A model generated the notes under the pieces. The model did not search any database. It was not told the DNA's origin and saw only the letters and a program-made list of their open reading frames with translations. Source: JANJWP01 sp964482035 (GTDB taxonomy: Bacteria > Patescibacteriota > Gracilibacteria > BD1-5 > UBA2023). Taken from it: a stretch of DNA of 64,000 bases. Location of the stretch: the NCBI GenBank assembly GCA_964482035.1, contig CAYZVC010000002.1:319158-383157 (forward strand). The letters are read 5' to 3'. Positions 9,856-19,496 of the stretch are shown here, in pieces. The stretch's first letter is position 1. Every line of letters begins with the position of its first letter. The translations under genes were made by a program, and so were the position numbers.

Positions 9856-10742
9856 TAGATGAGTGCGTCACGGAAATAAACGCCGATGGAGAAGTCGTTG
9901 GACGGTAACCCGCCGTCGGCGTCGGTCACGGAGAACCGGGTGGTCCCAACGACGGACGGGAATACGCTTCCGGGGAGCCGTGAGGCGGTGACGTCGGCCC
10001 CGTTCTTATAGCACCTGAGTTTCTGCGAATCGATTACGAGCACGTCGCCGGCGGCGAGCGATACTCCGATTGAGAACGACGTGCCGTCCGTCACGTTCCG
10101 GACGGTGATCGGGCTTTGCGCGCCAGTTCCGGTTTCTCCGGAGTCGACGCACGTGATTTCGAACCGCGCGGGGGCGGAGAAATTTCCGGCAGTCACGCAT
10201 TCGATGAAGTTGACGTACCCGTCGAACGCCACGCCGAGTTCCGTTCCGAGTTCCGTTCCGCCGAACGTCCCTTCCGTTCCGGAGGCGAGGATTTCGTTGA
10301 GGCTGCGGTAGATGGGATCCTCGACGCTTTCGAGCGTCACCCTCCATTTCCAGTAGCTCGACCGGAAGTCGTCGTCCCCGATCGTGAATTCGACCGGATC
10401 GCGCACCTTTACCGGCATGGTCCATTCGCGATCGTAAGCGTCCTTGACGTACAGGGTCTTGGGAATGACCGCCGTGAGGTTCCCCTGGAGTGCGAAAAGG
10501 TTCTCCAGATATTCGACGGCCGCGAGTTCGTTCGGGTTGTCGAGGCGTTCGACGAACCCCTCGAGAGTGACCGTGCGGACGCGGGCGTAAGTGGGGGATA
10601 CGCTCCGGCCGTGCCATCCGTCGATAGGGCGGGAATCGTCGGAGGTCGACAGCCGGCGCCATTCGCGGCTCACGTAGTAGATTCCGGAAGACGAGTCCTT
10701 GAGGACGTCCGATCCGTCGAGCTTCGCTTGCTTGAAGTCCAT
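9855..10742 (-). CDS. distal tail (Dit-like) protein
   Basis: This is a 295-residue protein between the tape measure and the tail-tip gene, the canonical Dit position. N-terminal segments such as TYARVRTVTLEGFVE and a central beta-rich galectin-like part agree with phage tail proteins of the Dit/Siphovirus_tail family. A near-tandem GTELGTELG repeat lies at about residue 165. There are no TGA codons. Dit connects the tail tube to the tip complex. Confidence 0.6.
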   Translation of the reverse strand: MDFKQAKLDGSDVLKDSSSGIYYVSREWRRLSTSDDSRPIDGWHGRSVSPTYARVRTVTLEGFVERLDNPNELAAVEYLENLFALQGNLTAVIPKTLYVKDAYDREWTMPVKVRDPVEFTIGDDDFRSSYWKWRVTLESVEDPIYRSLNEILASGTEGTFGGTELGTELGVAFDGYVNFIECVTAGNFSAPARFEITCVDSGETGTGAQSPITVRNVTDGTSFSIGVSLAAGDVLVIDSQKLRCYKNGADVTASRLPGSVFPSVVGTTRFSVTDADGGLPSNDFSIGVYFRDALI

Positions 10743-10754
10743 TTTGATGGTGGG

Positions 10755-13700
10755 TTACATTCGGAATTTCGCCCTTTCGAGCAGGAGTTGGAAGTCCATT
10801 TCCCGGTTTACCGTGATGGGACCGGTGATGGATACGTTCCGGGAATTGTCCACGCGTCCGGACCGCGCCGCTTCGAGCTGCGGAATGAGGCTCGGGATGC
10901 TGCGGATGAGGCTGTTCGGAACGACGTATTCGCCGCGGTGGACGATTCCGGCTACTTCCGATATCGCCCCGTCCCCCGTATACCCGCCGGATGAGAACCC
11001 GCGTTTCGCGGATCCGCTGCCGGTTCCGGAAAGCGCCCTCTGCGCTTCGATCGCCGCGCGGATCTCCTTGATGAGGTCGACGTATTCCGCCTTCAGCGCC
11101 TTCACGTTGTTCCGGAGCGTCTCGCCTACTTGGTTGGAGAGCGCCGTCGTAGCGTCGGCCACCTCCTGTTCCGCCGCGATCTTCTCGTTCTTCTTGTTGG
11201 TGGTTTCCATCCGCTCGCGGCCGAGCTTGAGGATGAGGTCCTGTTCCTCCTTCGAAGCGTTTTTGAAATCTTCCCCGTCTTGGATGAGCTTCAGCTGCCG
11301 GGCGGTGAGATCCTTGTTCTTCTGGAAGTACTCGTAGATCTTCGCCTGCCGGTCGAGCTTCGTTTTTTCCCGCTGGAAGTCCGCTTCGGCCTCGGCGTCC
11401 TTTTTGGCTTTCTCCTGGTCGATCTCCGCGAGCTTCTGTTTGAAATCGAATTCCGCGCGCTTCTGTTCGGACATGGCGGCGCGCTTCGTCTCCACGTCGA
11501 GGATTTCGGAAACCTTCGTCTTGAGCGCGTCCGCGCTGCCGGCTTCCGAATCCGTCACGTTCTTCAGGTTGGACTTCACGTCGGCGAGCGCGTTCTGCTT
11601 CTCGAGGAATTTTTCCTGTAGGTCGAGCAAAGCCTTGTCGGCGTCGCTCAGTCCGGAGCCGTTCTTGATTTCCTCGAGCTGCGATTTGAGGTTCGCGATC
11701 CGGAACTCGTTTTCTTTCCTCGTGGCCTCGGCCGTGTTCGAAGTGAATTCGGCCCTCCGGAGTTCCGCGACCGAAAGTTCGTTCTGGAGGTTCTTCTGTT
11801 TATCGAGCAAATCGCCGCGCAGGGTCTCGGACTTTTTGGCCGCCTCCTGTTTGCGGTTCTCGATGTCCGCCTGGATCTCCGCGACGTCCTTCGCGAGTTC
11901 CACCTGCTTGACCGCCTGGTCGCGCACGTAGTCCTCCGTCGATCCGGTCCTCTTCGTCTTCGCTTCTTCGGCGGTCTTCGCGAGCGCGTCCGACCGTTTC
12001 TTCTCATTTTCGTCCATCTGTTTCCCGACCTCCCGGAGCGAGTCGGCTATTTCGCGGTTCGTCTTCTGGGTAGCCTTCGAATACTCATCTCCAGCTTTTT
12101 CCGAATCCCGTATCTTGGACTTCAGATCCGAATAGGAGTCCTTGAGTTTGTTGACCGAACGGGTCTGTTCCTCGGTAGCGGCTTTCGACGCTTTGGCGGA
12201 CGATGTAGAAGTACTGTTTGCCCCGTCCTTTATTTTCGATACGTCGATTCATCCTCAGCTACTCCGGATGCTCGCAACGGTTTTGTCGATGTTCTTCAAC
12301 GAATCTTCGAGTTCCTTGATTTGCTTATCCTCCGCCGACGTGGGAAGGAGGGACGAAATCATCTTCGAAGAGACTGGAGCGGTTCCTACCGTCAATCCTC
12401 CGGAGACGCCAGAGAGTTTCGATAAGTCGAGCGGAACTTGGCCGTATCATTTCGGGAGTTTGTTTTCCGGCATGGTCGACCCCTCTCCGGTTACCGGTTT
12501 CGCCGACTGTTCCTCTTTCGCCTTCTGTATTCCGAGCGCTTGTTTCGCCTTGAGCAACGCTATGGACGCGTTGATGTTCTTTACGATTTCGGCACGCTCG
12601 CGCAGATATTCGGCGGTATTGGCCTTGTACTGGGTAGCGGCGAGTTTTTCTATGGCGGTTTTGTAATCGTAAGCCCCATTCTTCGTCTGTTCGATTGCCA
12701 ACGTGAGCTGCTCATGCTGTCCGAGCAAATCGGACATTCATTTCCGATATTCCTCCTCGGAGATAAGCCCTTCATCGAACCGGTTCCGAAGATCCACCAT
12801 CGCGTCGGAATTGCCCTTCATAGCGTCGCTCAGCAGTCCCGCTTCTTTCTGTGCGTCGGAACTCACCCCGATAAATGAGTCGAACGCTTCGCTTACCTTC
12901 GAGAACGTCGTCGCAATGGTTCCGATGACGTTGAAAAGTCATTGCAGCAAGTCGAGAATCCCAGTTACCGCGGTCGTTACGAAATCCGCGATTTGCTTCC
13001 CGTTTTTCGCTACGAAATCGGTAATCGCGCGCACGGCATTAGATAACCTCGGAACGAGAGACGTTCCGATCTGTTCCCCGAGTCAGGTGAGGATGTCCTT
13101 GAAGTTCGACCACAATCCTCACAAGGTTTTTGATTGCGCATCCATGAGGTTGGCGAATTTTCCGCCCTCGCTGCTCATGGTGTTGAATGCCTTCGTCACC
13201 TCCACGGCCGAAATTTTCCCCTTCTCGATCATCTTCTGGATTTCCGCGGTCGATTTTCAGAGCTGTTGGGAAAGTACGTCGAGGAGCGGGACTCCGGCTT
13301 CGGTGAATTGCCGAAGGTCGTCACCGGTGAGTTTTCATTTTGCCAAAACCTGCCCGTAGGCGAGCGTAAGGCGTTCGAGCGGAACCGACAGTCCGGACGC
13401 GACGTCACCGAGCGCCTTCAGCGTAGGGATGATGTTTTCTTGGGCGACGCCCATCGCGAGCAGTTGTTTCGCGTTCTCCCGTATCCCGACGAGTTCGAAC
13501 GGGGTCTTTTTTGAAAAATCCGAAAGTTCGCGGAGCAGCTTGTCGGCCTTTTCCGCGCTTCCTAGCATCGTAGTGAAGGCTATGCGGGACTGTTCGAGAT
13601 TGGATCCAAGTTCTATGATCGCCCCTCACAGTTGCTTTATCTTGTCGATAACCCAAAGTACCCCGATGGCCTTGATGAAAGTCTTAAAGGCGTTTCATGC

Positions 13701-13901
13701 GGATTCCAGGGACGACGCTACTTTCTTGAATTCTTTCTCGGCTCCGGAAGCGCCTTTTTTCGCCCCGTCGACGATTCACTCTTCAATCGCCCTCCCGGCA
13801 TCAGCGCCCGTTTTTTCAAGCGCCTTCTTCACGTTCGTCGTAGCCACGTCGATGCTGCCTTTGTCTATGGAGAGAGTGGCTTTGAGGTCACCGAGGTTCA
13901 T
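10755..13901 (-). CDS. tail tape measure protein
   Basis: This is a single 1048-residue frame containing 12 TGA codons; standard-code reading breaks it into fragments. The N-terminal part carries the tape-measure signature region (SRIAFTTMLGSAEKADKLL, then AKGKLTGDDLRQF and EAGVPLLDVLSQQLG). A hydrophobic stretch lies near residues 300-350. Residues 600-900 form long charged coiled coils, and the C-terminus has the SGGYTGDG segment typical of tape measures. It sets tail length and is threaded through the tail tube. It lies directly downstream of the tail chaperone pair. Confidence 0.9.
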
Positions 13902-13913
13902 TTTCCCGTATGG

Positions 13914-14372
13914 TTAAGATTTGATTTCCTTCTTTCCTCCGAACGTCTCGCGAAGCTTCTTGGAGTCCGGTGCCGCGGATCTCCTTCCCGGGTCGTACTC
14001 CTCGAGTCCCATGACGATCTTCGCGTCGTCCGTCATCCGTTCGAACACCCGGAGCGGCATCGCCATGACTTCCGAGAACGGCTGGTGGAACTCCCGCATG
14101 AAGAAGGCGACCGAGATGTGGAAGTCTTCGGCGGCCGACCCGTCGGGCTTCTTTTCCCCGAAGATCCCCGGAACCGATTTTTCCCCGAAAAGGATCCTCG
14201 CGAACCGCTCCATTTCCCCGGCCTCGAGTTCCGGAACCTCCGGATTGAATTCCGTCAGGCAATCGCGCAGCGCCGCCTCCGGATCGTCGATGAACTTCCA
14301 ATACGCCCCGACCGTGAGTTCTCCGGCGCGAAATGCGCGGTTCCTGTACCGAAATTCGTTGATTAAGCGCAT
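13914..14372 (-). CDS. tail assembly chaperone, second component
   Basis: This is a 152-residue acidic protein immediately before the tape measure. Its ATG lies inside the 3' end of the preceding gene (10-nt overlap) in the -1 frame relative to it. This is the layout of lambda-type G/GT or their counterparts, where a ribosomal frameshift makes a fusion. Here it also has its own start codon, so simple translational coupling is possible. Function is inferred from position and overlap. Confidence 0.5.
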   Translation of the reverse strand: MRLINEFRYRNRAFRAGELTVGAYWKFIDDPEAALRDCLTEFNPEVPELEAGEMERFARILFGEKSVPGIFGEKKPDGSAAEDFHISVAFFMREFHQPFSEVMAMPLRVFERMTDDAKIVMGLEEYDPGRRSAAPDSKKLRETFGGKKEIKS

Positions 14373-14620
14373 TTGGAGAGTTTTTCCGATATAAGGGTCG
14401 CGACGGCGGTTACCGTGCGTTCGTCGAGTTCCGGACACCTTCCGTTCCATTCGGTGAGCACCGAACGCACGATCGGCTGCCAATCCTTCCATGTGGCGCG
14501 TTCCGGAAGCGCTTCCATGGCGGCGAGTTCCTGCGGGCGGATCCTTCCGATTTCGTAAGTCGTTCCCGCTTCGGTGAACCGGACGGTTTCCGCTCGTTCG
14601 TCGTTGAGGTCGTAAATCAT
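14363..14620 (-). CDS. tail assembly chaperone, first component
   Basis: This is an 85-residue acidic protein (starts MIYDLNDERAETV) between the major tail protein and the tape measure. A GGAAAAAC stretch shortly before the stop could act as a slippery site feeding into the overlapping downstream frame, but this is speculative. The start lies 61 nt after a late-gene motif and its terminator-like hairpin. Such chaperones coat the tape measure during tail assembly. Confidence 0.5.
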   Translation of the reverse strand: MIYDLNDERAETVRFTEAGTTYEIGRIRPQELAAMEALPERATWKDWQPIVRSVLTEWNGRCPELDERTVTAVATLISEKLSKCA

Positions 14621-14667
14621 TTTCGGGCGTTAAAAAGGCTCCCCGTGAGAGTAGGGGAGCCTTTCGC

Positions 14668-14681
14668 CGTTCCAATGTCAG
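14668..14681 (-). promoter_or_regulatory. late-gene motif copy 2 (before the tail chaperone)
   Basis: Minus-strand CTGACATTGGAACG is followed by a strong hairpin with arms AGGCTCCCC/GGGGAGCCT and a T run. The next start codon is 61 nt downstream. This copy lacks the initial A, so no ATG is formed; that argues against a coding role. Confidence 0.6.
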
Positions 14682-14690
14682 ATTTTCCGG

Positions 14691-15458
14691 CTAGACGGCC
14701 TGTTCGTCATCGATGACGAGGAGGCGGTTGGACGAATCCGGGTACGCCTCGAACTTCACCGGGTACTTCATCGCCTCGTCGAGCTTCTCGTCCGACGGGA
14801 ACTCGAGAGTGAGGTTTTCGGTGTTGAAGCCCTTCGGGATGGTGATGGAGAACTTCTTTCCGTTCTCGTCGACGTTCTCGAACTTCACTTCGTAGAATCC
14901 GATCGCCTTCACGACGTCGTTGAAGGTGTAGGTCTTCTTGGCGTTCGGGACGTAGGAGTAACCGACGTTGAGGCCGATTCCGGAAAGGGTGAGGGCGGTT
15001 CCGATGCGGACGACGCCGGTCTTTCCGTTTTCGACTACGACGGCGTAGTCGGTTCCTGCGGTGAGGGTGGTCGCCCCGTTCTTCACGACGATCGAAGCCA
15101 CCTGGCTTCCGTCGCCGTTGGCATTCGCGAAGAAGATCGCTTCCGAGGACGCCCAGTTTCCGGACGCGCGGAGGACTTCCGCGGTTACCGGGGTGGAGAC
15201 TCCGGCGGTGTCGGTCGCGGTTCCGAAGCCGTCGATCTTCTCGAGGTTGGCGAGGAGGATTTCGAAGAGGTTCGCGGAAAACTGGACCTTGTCGATGGAC
15301 TTGCGCGGGGTGAGGCGCGCGTTGTCGGCTTTGAGCTGGAGGACTTTGAAGGTTACGTCGAGCTTCGCCTTTTCGAGCGCTCCTACGTTTACTCCGTCGA
15401 TGGAGAGGGTTCCGGATCCGAGACGGATGGAACGGGAATTCTGCACGCTGGTCTGCAT
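14691..15458 (-). CDS. major tail tube protein
   Basis: This is a 255-residue, beta-rich protein (MQTSVQNSRSIRLGSGTLSI) with no TGA and the balanced composition of an abundant structural protein. It lies between the tail terminator-like gene and the tail chaperones, the standard siphovirus order. I chose ATG 15458; an in-frame upstream ATG at 15530 belongs to the repeated late-gene motif and would place a terminator hairpin inside the coding region. It likely polymerises into the tail tube. Confidence 0.65.
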   Translation of the reverse strand: MQTSVQNSRSIRLGSGTLSIDGVNVGALEKAKLDVTFKVLQLKADNARLTPRKSIDKVQFSANLFEILLANLEKIDGFGTATDTAGVSTPVTAEVLRASGNWASSEAIFFANANGDGSQVASIVVKNGATTLTAGTDYAVVVENGKTGVVRIGTALTLSGIGLNVGYSYVPNAKKTYTFNDVVKAIGFYEVKFENVDENGKKFSITIPKGFNTENLTLEFPSDEKLDEAMKYPVKFEAYPDSSNRLLVIDDEQAV

Positions 15459-15516
15459 GGCTGCCGTTTGGTGAACGATAAAAATAATTCCCCGCGAATA
15501 TGCGGGGAAAAATCGC

Positions 15517-15530
15517 CGTTCCAATGTCAT
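15517..15530 (-). promoter_or_regulatory. late-gene motif copy 3 (before the major tail protein)
   Basis: Minus-strand ATGACATTGGAACG lies 72 nt before the tail-tube start. It is followed by a TTCCCCGC/GCGGGGAA hairpin and a T-rich stretch, and lies just after the stop of the upstream gene. Confidence 0.6.
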
Positions 15531-15539
15531 TTGATGGCC

Positions 15540-15929
15540 CTAGTCTGCGTCCATCACCACGAATTCGAACGTCAGATGCAGGCTGTGCGCGCCGGTCTTC
15601 CGGTCGAACGTGTCGGCGTAATGCCTGATACGGCACGATTTGTACACCTCGTCGGAAGTCATGTGGAATACCCGTTCCACCTCTTTGGCGAGATCCTGCG
15701 ATTCGCCCATATAGTGCGCCCACGAGGATATCTGCACCGATTCCGAGCGGAGACCGAGATGGTTCACGTTCGCGAACAGCCTCGCGATCGTGATTTGTGG
15801 GAGTCTGGAGTCGAAGTTTTCCATCGTCGATTTGTCGTCCGAGAACGCCTTGACGTTGTCGTTCACGATCGAGAAGACCGTCGGGTCCGCAAGGAGCTTC
15901 GCGATTATGTGGGCCTTGAGGTCTTTCAT
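15540..15929 (-). CDS. tail terminator/completion protein (gpU-like position)
   Basis: This is a 129-residue protein between the HK97 gp10-like gene and the major tail protein, the usual place of the tail terminator. Segments RLPQITIARLFANVN and TFEFVVMDAD agree with the alpha/beta fold of this class, but the family match is weak. It is 1 nt from the upstream gene. It is likely to cap the tail tube. Confidence 0.5.
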   Translation of the reverse strand: MKDLKAHIIAKLLADPTVFSIVNDNVKAFSDDKSTMENFDSRLPQITIARLFANVNHLGLRSESVQISSWAHYMGESQDLAKEVERVFHMTSDEVYKSCRIRHYADTFDRKTGAHSLHLTFEFVVMDAD

Positions 15930-15930
15930 G

Positions 15931-16365
15931 CTACTTGGTTAATCTGGCGAAGGTCGATTGGAATTCTTCGCGTATCTCAGTGATGTTGTCCGCTATTCCC
16001 TTCCGGATGAACGGTCGCGGCTTCATGTTCTGGGTTCCGAATTCCAGGTACGCCGCGTATTCCGAAGCCGGTCACCGGACGACGCCGACCGCGTAGCGCA
16101 TTTCCCCGACCTTTTCGTCCCCTATGGAGCGTTTCAGCGTCCCGGTGACTCATTCGTACCAATTGCCGGCGATGTTCACCGGTTTGTAATGGGAAGAGCG
16201 GTGCGGCTCCTTCCCGTCCTTGCGGTTGATGTCCTGCGGGAGCCGCTCGAGGTCGCGCGGGGTGATTTCCGTGATTTTGTCTTTCGCGAAGACCGTAGCC
16301 GCTTTCAGTGACAAGTCAAGGGCGGCGTATAGTTCCTCCGTATCGAGCGTGAATTCGGCTCCCAT
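15931..16365 (-). CDS. HK97 gp10-like head-tail joining protein
   Basis: This is 144 residues with two TGA codons. The C-terminal half has the signature YAAYLEFGTQNMKPRPFIRK, which is strongly characteristic of the HK97 gp10 family (EFGT followed by a PRPF-type block). It lies 1 nt from each neighbour. These proteins take part in neck assembly. Confidence 0.75.
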
Positions 16366-16366
16366 G

Positions 16367-16717
16367 CTATTTGAGGCGATCGAGATAAACGGCGAGGTGG
16401 GAAGTCGCGCCGCCGAAGTCCGGAACCGTGTCGACTCATCGGACGACGTACTCGTCGTAGCCGTCCACGACCGTGTCGCGCTCGGATATTTCCGTTCATT
16501 CGGCCAGATAGAGCACGTGCGTGCTTGATACGTAAGGGACCGCGGCGGATCCTCCGGTATCCTCCGGCTTGGGCTTCGAATTCTGGAAGATGAGTCAGCG
16601 CACCTGGACGGCGGCCACGTCGTGCTCCACGGTTTCCCCGTACGCCCCTTTCGTCCGGGTCTTCCCGACGAGCGAAAGCGTCCGAAGGTCGTTCGAGAAG
16701 TGCTTGAGAATGCCCAT
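16367..16717 (-). CDS. head closure/adaptor protein
   Basis: This is a 116-residue, beta-rich protein using three TGA codons. It is in the second position of a neck-gene series (connector, closure, gp10-like, terminator). Length and order fit the SPP1 gp16/HK97 closure class, and the segment YDEYVVRGVDTVPD is typical of that fold. Calling it a closure protein is an inference from synteny. Confidence 0.5.
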
Positions 16718-16720
16718 CGT

Positions 16721-17278
16721 CTACACGGTGAATGAAGTAAAGTTCCGGTATTTGTCGAGTATCGGGCGCATCTTCACGAGCACGTCCGAGGCGATTTCGG
16801 AAGGGGAGAAGAACGTGACCGATATTTCCCCCATCTTCTTGCTCTTTACGCGGTCGTCGTCCGTCCCGTTGTTCGACCGGTAAAGCTCCTTGCAGTAGGC
16901 GAGGAAGTACGCTTCGAAGTCCTTCGGGACGTCGTCGTACCCGCGCTCGTACCGGATTTCCACGTTCGATTCTCCGCGCTGGGTATCCTTGGTAAGGTGT
17001 ACGACGCTTCCGTCGACGAACGCCACCGGGCATTCGTAGTAAGACCCTCCGCGCCATACCCTCACGTACTCAACGGAATTGACTCGGTTCTCCATTACGA
17101 TCCTCGGCGCTCCGGATCCGTCGACCCTGCGCGTGAACGTATCCTTTCCGAGGTTGTCGCCGAGTTCCACGTCGACGAGCGCGGTGGCGGTATCGATTAA
17201 TTCGCCGATAGCCTCGTCTTCCGAGTCGCCGACGATACCGAGGTGCTTCTTGAGTTTCTCAACGGTCGTATAGAGCAT
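16721..17278 (-). CDS. head-tail connector protein (gp6/gp15-like)
   Basis: This is a 185-residue protein starting MLYTTVEKLKKHLGI, the helical start typical of phage head-tail connectors (HK97 gp6 family: an N-terminal helical bundle, then IRYERGYDDVPKDFEAYFLAYC). No TGA is used. I chose ATG 17278 because the in-frame extension upstream runs through the terminator-like hairpin. It binds the portal vertex. Confidence 0.65.
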   Translation of the reverse strand: MLYTTVEKLKKHLGIVGDSEDEAIGELIDTATALVDVELGDNLGKDTFTRRVDGSGAPRIVMENRVNSVEYVRVWRGGSYYECPVAFVDGSVVHLTKDTQRGESNVEIRYERGYDDVPKDFEAYFLAYCKELYRSNNGTDDDRVKSKKMGEISVTFFSPSEIASDVLVKMRPILDKYRNFTSFTV

Positions 17279-17329
17279 TTTTCGCGCCTTAACGATAAAA
17301 ATCCCCCCGATGATACGGGGGGATTCGGA

Positions 17330-17343
17330 CGTTGCCATGTCAT
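17330..17343 (-). promoter_or_regulatory. late-gene motif copy 4 (before the connector gene)
   Basis: This is the variant ATGACATGGCAACG. A hairpin with arms AATCCCCCC/GGGGGGATT and a TTTTT tail follows. The connector start is 65 nt downstream. Together with copy 5 it defines which bases of the motif are variable. Confidence 0.6.
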
Positions 17344-17350
17344 TTCCGGA

Positions 17351-17779
17351 CTATTCCGACGGGGGAGTGGGTACGTTTTCGCCTCCTGCCGCGTCGGTCT
17401 TCGGTTCGTTTCCTTCCGTCGACCCTTCTCCGCCGGTCTGCTTGGCAGGAGCTTCCGGATCGGTTTCCGGAGGAATGTCGGCCGCCGGTTCGGTCGGCTT
17501 GGTTTCCGGGGCGTCCGTAACCGCTTTGAGTTCGACCTTCTTTCTGGACGGCTTCTTGTCGTCAGATTTTGGGGCAGCGGACTTGGTTTCCGGAACCTTC
17601 TGGGTATTCGCCGGTTCGGTCGGCTTGGTTTCCGGAGTTTTCGGACGTTCCGGAACGTCGGCCTTTTCGAAACCGGCCGCCAGGTACTCCGCCACGCGGG
17701 ACTTGTCTACTTCTACGGTTCCGTTGAGCTTGATTCCGTTGTAGGAACGGTTTTTCTTATTCACGAGCAGTACGCCCAT
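17351..17779 (-). CDS. Pro/Thr/Glu-rich head-region protein
   Basis: This is a 142-residue protein. An N-terminal 45-residue folded part (MGVLLVNKKNRSYNGI) is followed by a disordered tail with the repeat PETKPTEPA twice and many P, E, T and A. It lies directly after the major capsid gene, where head decoration or minor head proteins are encoded. The disordered tail could be exposed on the capsid. No family is recognised. Confidence 0.5.
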   Translation of the reverse strand: MGVLLVNKKNRSYNGIKLNGTVEVDKSRVAEYLAAGFEKADVPERPKTPETKPTEPANTQKVPETKSAAPKSDDKKPSRKKVELKAVTDAPETKPTEPAADIPPETDPEAPAKQTGGEGSTEGNEPKTDAAGGENVPTPPSE

Positions 17780-17829
17780 AGTGGAAAAGTGAGTTGTAAA
17801 ACGCCCCCGATGATACGGGGGCGTCCTGC

Positions 17830-17843
17830 CGTTGCTATGTCAT
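17830..17843 (-). promoter_or_regulatory. late-gene motif copy 5
   Basis: The variant ATGACATAGCAACG contains a stop codon in the would-be leader frame, so it is not coding. It is followed by a hairpin with arms ACGCCCCCG/CGGGGGCGT and a T run; the next start codon is 64 nt downstream. Confidence 0.6.
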
Positions 17844-17859
17844 TTTCGGCTACTCCTTC

Positions 17860-18801
17860 CTAGTACTTGGTGACGAGGTTGGTGATGATGCCGGCCGCCT
17901 CCGGAACTTCGATCTGGAAGTCCATTTCCATGGAGAAGTGGTAGACGGTCTTGCGTTCCTTGGCGACGCGTTCCTTTTCGAAGGAGATGGTGCCGTCCTC
18001 GACCTGCATCGCGAAGATGAGGTTCATCGGGTCGGTAGCGATCGCTTCGGTTTTTCCGGTAGTGTCGTCGATGCGCATGAGCGGGACGCTGTTGATGCGC
18101 TTTCCGAGCACGTTTCCGACGAAGTTCTGCGACTGGAAGTACTGGTCGAACTGTTCGTTGTACTCGATCGCGACGTTGTCGTGGAGGAAGAACTGGAGAT
18201 CCTTGCGGAACTTGGTCGGCACGGAAGTGAGGAGGCGGACCATCTTTTCCTTTGAGACCTTGGCGTCGGCGAAGAGGTCGGTGTCGGCCGCGTCGATGAG
18301 GTTTCCGTTTGCCTTGAGGCGCTTGACGAAGCCGTCATAGAGCGCGAATGCGGATTCGGTTGCCGACCAGGTTCCGAGTTTGTCGGCGTACATGGCGATT
18401 TCCTCGAGTTCGTTCGCGATTTTCTTCGCGGCGAGATTGAGCATCTTTTCTCCGAGGGACTGGCCTTCGATGTTGTGCTTGAGTTCGGAGTCGTGGATTT
18501 CGATCGCTCCGATAACCTCGCGGGTGTGGATCTCGATGTTATCGGTTCCGAAGGAATCCTTCTTGTCGTCGTCGAGCGCTACGCCCTTGCCTCCGGCATG
18601 GAGGAAGCGCTTGGAAGAAATGAGGCGCGGGAGGGACTTGGTAGCGAGGTCGACTTTTTCGACGCGGGCGAGTTTGAGGAGGGTCGACTCGTCGCGTACG
18701 AGGTCGATGAACGCGGACGCCTCTTCGTGGGAGAGGTGTACGGCGTTGGAATTGTCTCCGGTGGAGTCAAACGCTTTGGCGAGCTGTTCTTTTGCGGGCA
18801 T
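17860..18801 (-). CDS. major capsid protein
   Basis: This is a 313-residue protein with no TGA codons. It lies after a prohead protease and scaffold-like gene. It shows HK97-fold features: an N-terminal helical stretch, an E-loop-like segment, and the P-domain/A-domain region LQFFLHDNVAIEYNEQF, with FSMEMDFQIEVPEAAGII at the C-terminus. These resemble P2/N4gp56-type or phage capsid families. It forms the icosahedral shell. The size and synteny are convincing, but the exact capsid family is uncertain. Confidence 0.8.
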   Translation of the reverse strand: MPAKEQLAKAFDSTGDNSNAVHLSHEEASAFIDLVRDESTLLKLARVEKVDLATKSLPRLISSKRFLHAGGKGVALDDDKKDSFGTDNIEIHTREVIGAIEIHDSELKHNIEGQSLGEKMLNLAAKKIANELEEIAMYADKLGTWSATESAFALYDGFVKRLKANGNLIDAADTDLFADAKVSKEKMVRLLTSVPTKFRKDLQFFLHDNVAIEYNEQFDQYFQSQNFVGNVLGKRINSVPLMRIDDTTGKTEAIATDPMNLIFAMQVEDGTISFEKERVAKERKTVYHFSMEMDFQIEVPEAAGIITNLVTKY

Positions 18802-18821
18802 GGCCGTGATGTGTGATTGAA

Positions 18822-19247
18822 TTAAAGGCGTCGTGCGAGTTTCTGGAGCGGCTTCAGGTCTTTGTCGTCCCCTTCTTCTACCTTCTGGATCTGCCTGGAA
18901 CCTTCGGTAGACTTCTCGACGGTCTCGAGACGCTCGGTGAGCTTCGCAATGGAGCCGGGAATACCGCTGAATCCAGCGATGGCATCCTTCATGTCCTGGA
19001 GGACCGCGGCGAGCGAATCGTTGGTGACGTAGAGGTCGGCCCATTTCTGGAGTTCCGTCTTCATCTTCTCGATTTCCTGCGCCTGCTCTCCGGCTGCGGC
19101 TTCGGACACTTCCGCTTGGGTCGCCGCGGCTTCCGCTTCCGCGGCTACCTCTGCGAGCTTCGCGATGGCGTCTTCGGTCTTGCCTTCCTTCAGGAGTTCG
19201 GCCGCCGCTTTCGCGCCGCCGGCGATCTTCTTGATCGACTCTTTCAT
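18822..19247 (-). CDS. scaffold-like coiled-coil protein
   Basis: This is a 141-residue, Ala/Glu/Lys-rich helical protein, almost entirely coiled coil, immediately upstream of the major capsid gene. That place and composition are typical of phage scaffolding proteins. I chose ATG 19247; the longer frame from 19310 would start inside the late-gene motif. No TGA is used. Confidence 0.6.
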   Translation of the reverse strand: MKESIKKIAGGAKAAAELLKEGKTEDAIAKLAEVAAEAEAAATQAEVSEAAAGEQAQEIEKMKTELQKWADLYVTNDSLAAVLQDMKDAIAGFSGIPGSIAKLTERLETVEKSTEGSRQIQKVEEGDDKDLKPLQKLARRL

Positions 19248-19257
19248 GGACGGTAAA

Positions 19258-19485
19258 TTACGAAATATCCTCGGCGTTTTTATCCGTGACCCCAGCCGTT
19301 CCAATGTCATTTGCTACGGCCCCGAGCCTCGAGGAAATCTCTTCGAGCTTCCGGATTTGTTCCTTCGAAGGCCGGTTCGCGATCTTGAAGATGGCGAACG
19401 AGCTTTCCGCGTGCTGTACCGCCGGTACGTGCCCCTTGAGGACGAGGGAGATTCCGTTGACGATGACGTCGCTGATTTTTCTCAT
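19258..19485 (-). CDS. small hypothetical head-region protein
   Basis: This 75-residue protein begins MRKISDVIVNGISLVLKG. Its C-terminal codons for NDIGTA are the sixth copy of the late-gene motif, so the signal here lies inside a gene. It sits between the protease and scaffold genes, on the same strand with short spacing. Function unknown. Confidence 0.45.
   Translation of the reverse strand: MRKISDVIVNGISLVLKGHVPAVQHAESSFAIFKIANRPSKEQIRKLEEISSRLGAVANDIGTAGVTDKNAEDIS
19297..19310 (-). promoter_or_regulatory. late-gene motif copy 6 (before the scaffold gene)
   Basis: ATGACATTGGAACG lies within the 3' end of the 75-residue ORF. The scaffold start is 63 nt downstream. No strong hairpin follows this copy. 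Confidence 0.5.
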
Positions 19486-19496
19486 GATAGGTGTTG

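Noticed and set aside
15459..15530. N-terminal extension MTLER... of the tail-tube, scaffold and tail-fibre genes
   Set aside because: The ATG belongs to the repeated motif. Other copies have TAG or lack ATG at that place, one copy is out of frame, and the extension would put a terminator hairpin inside the coding region.
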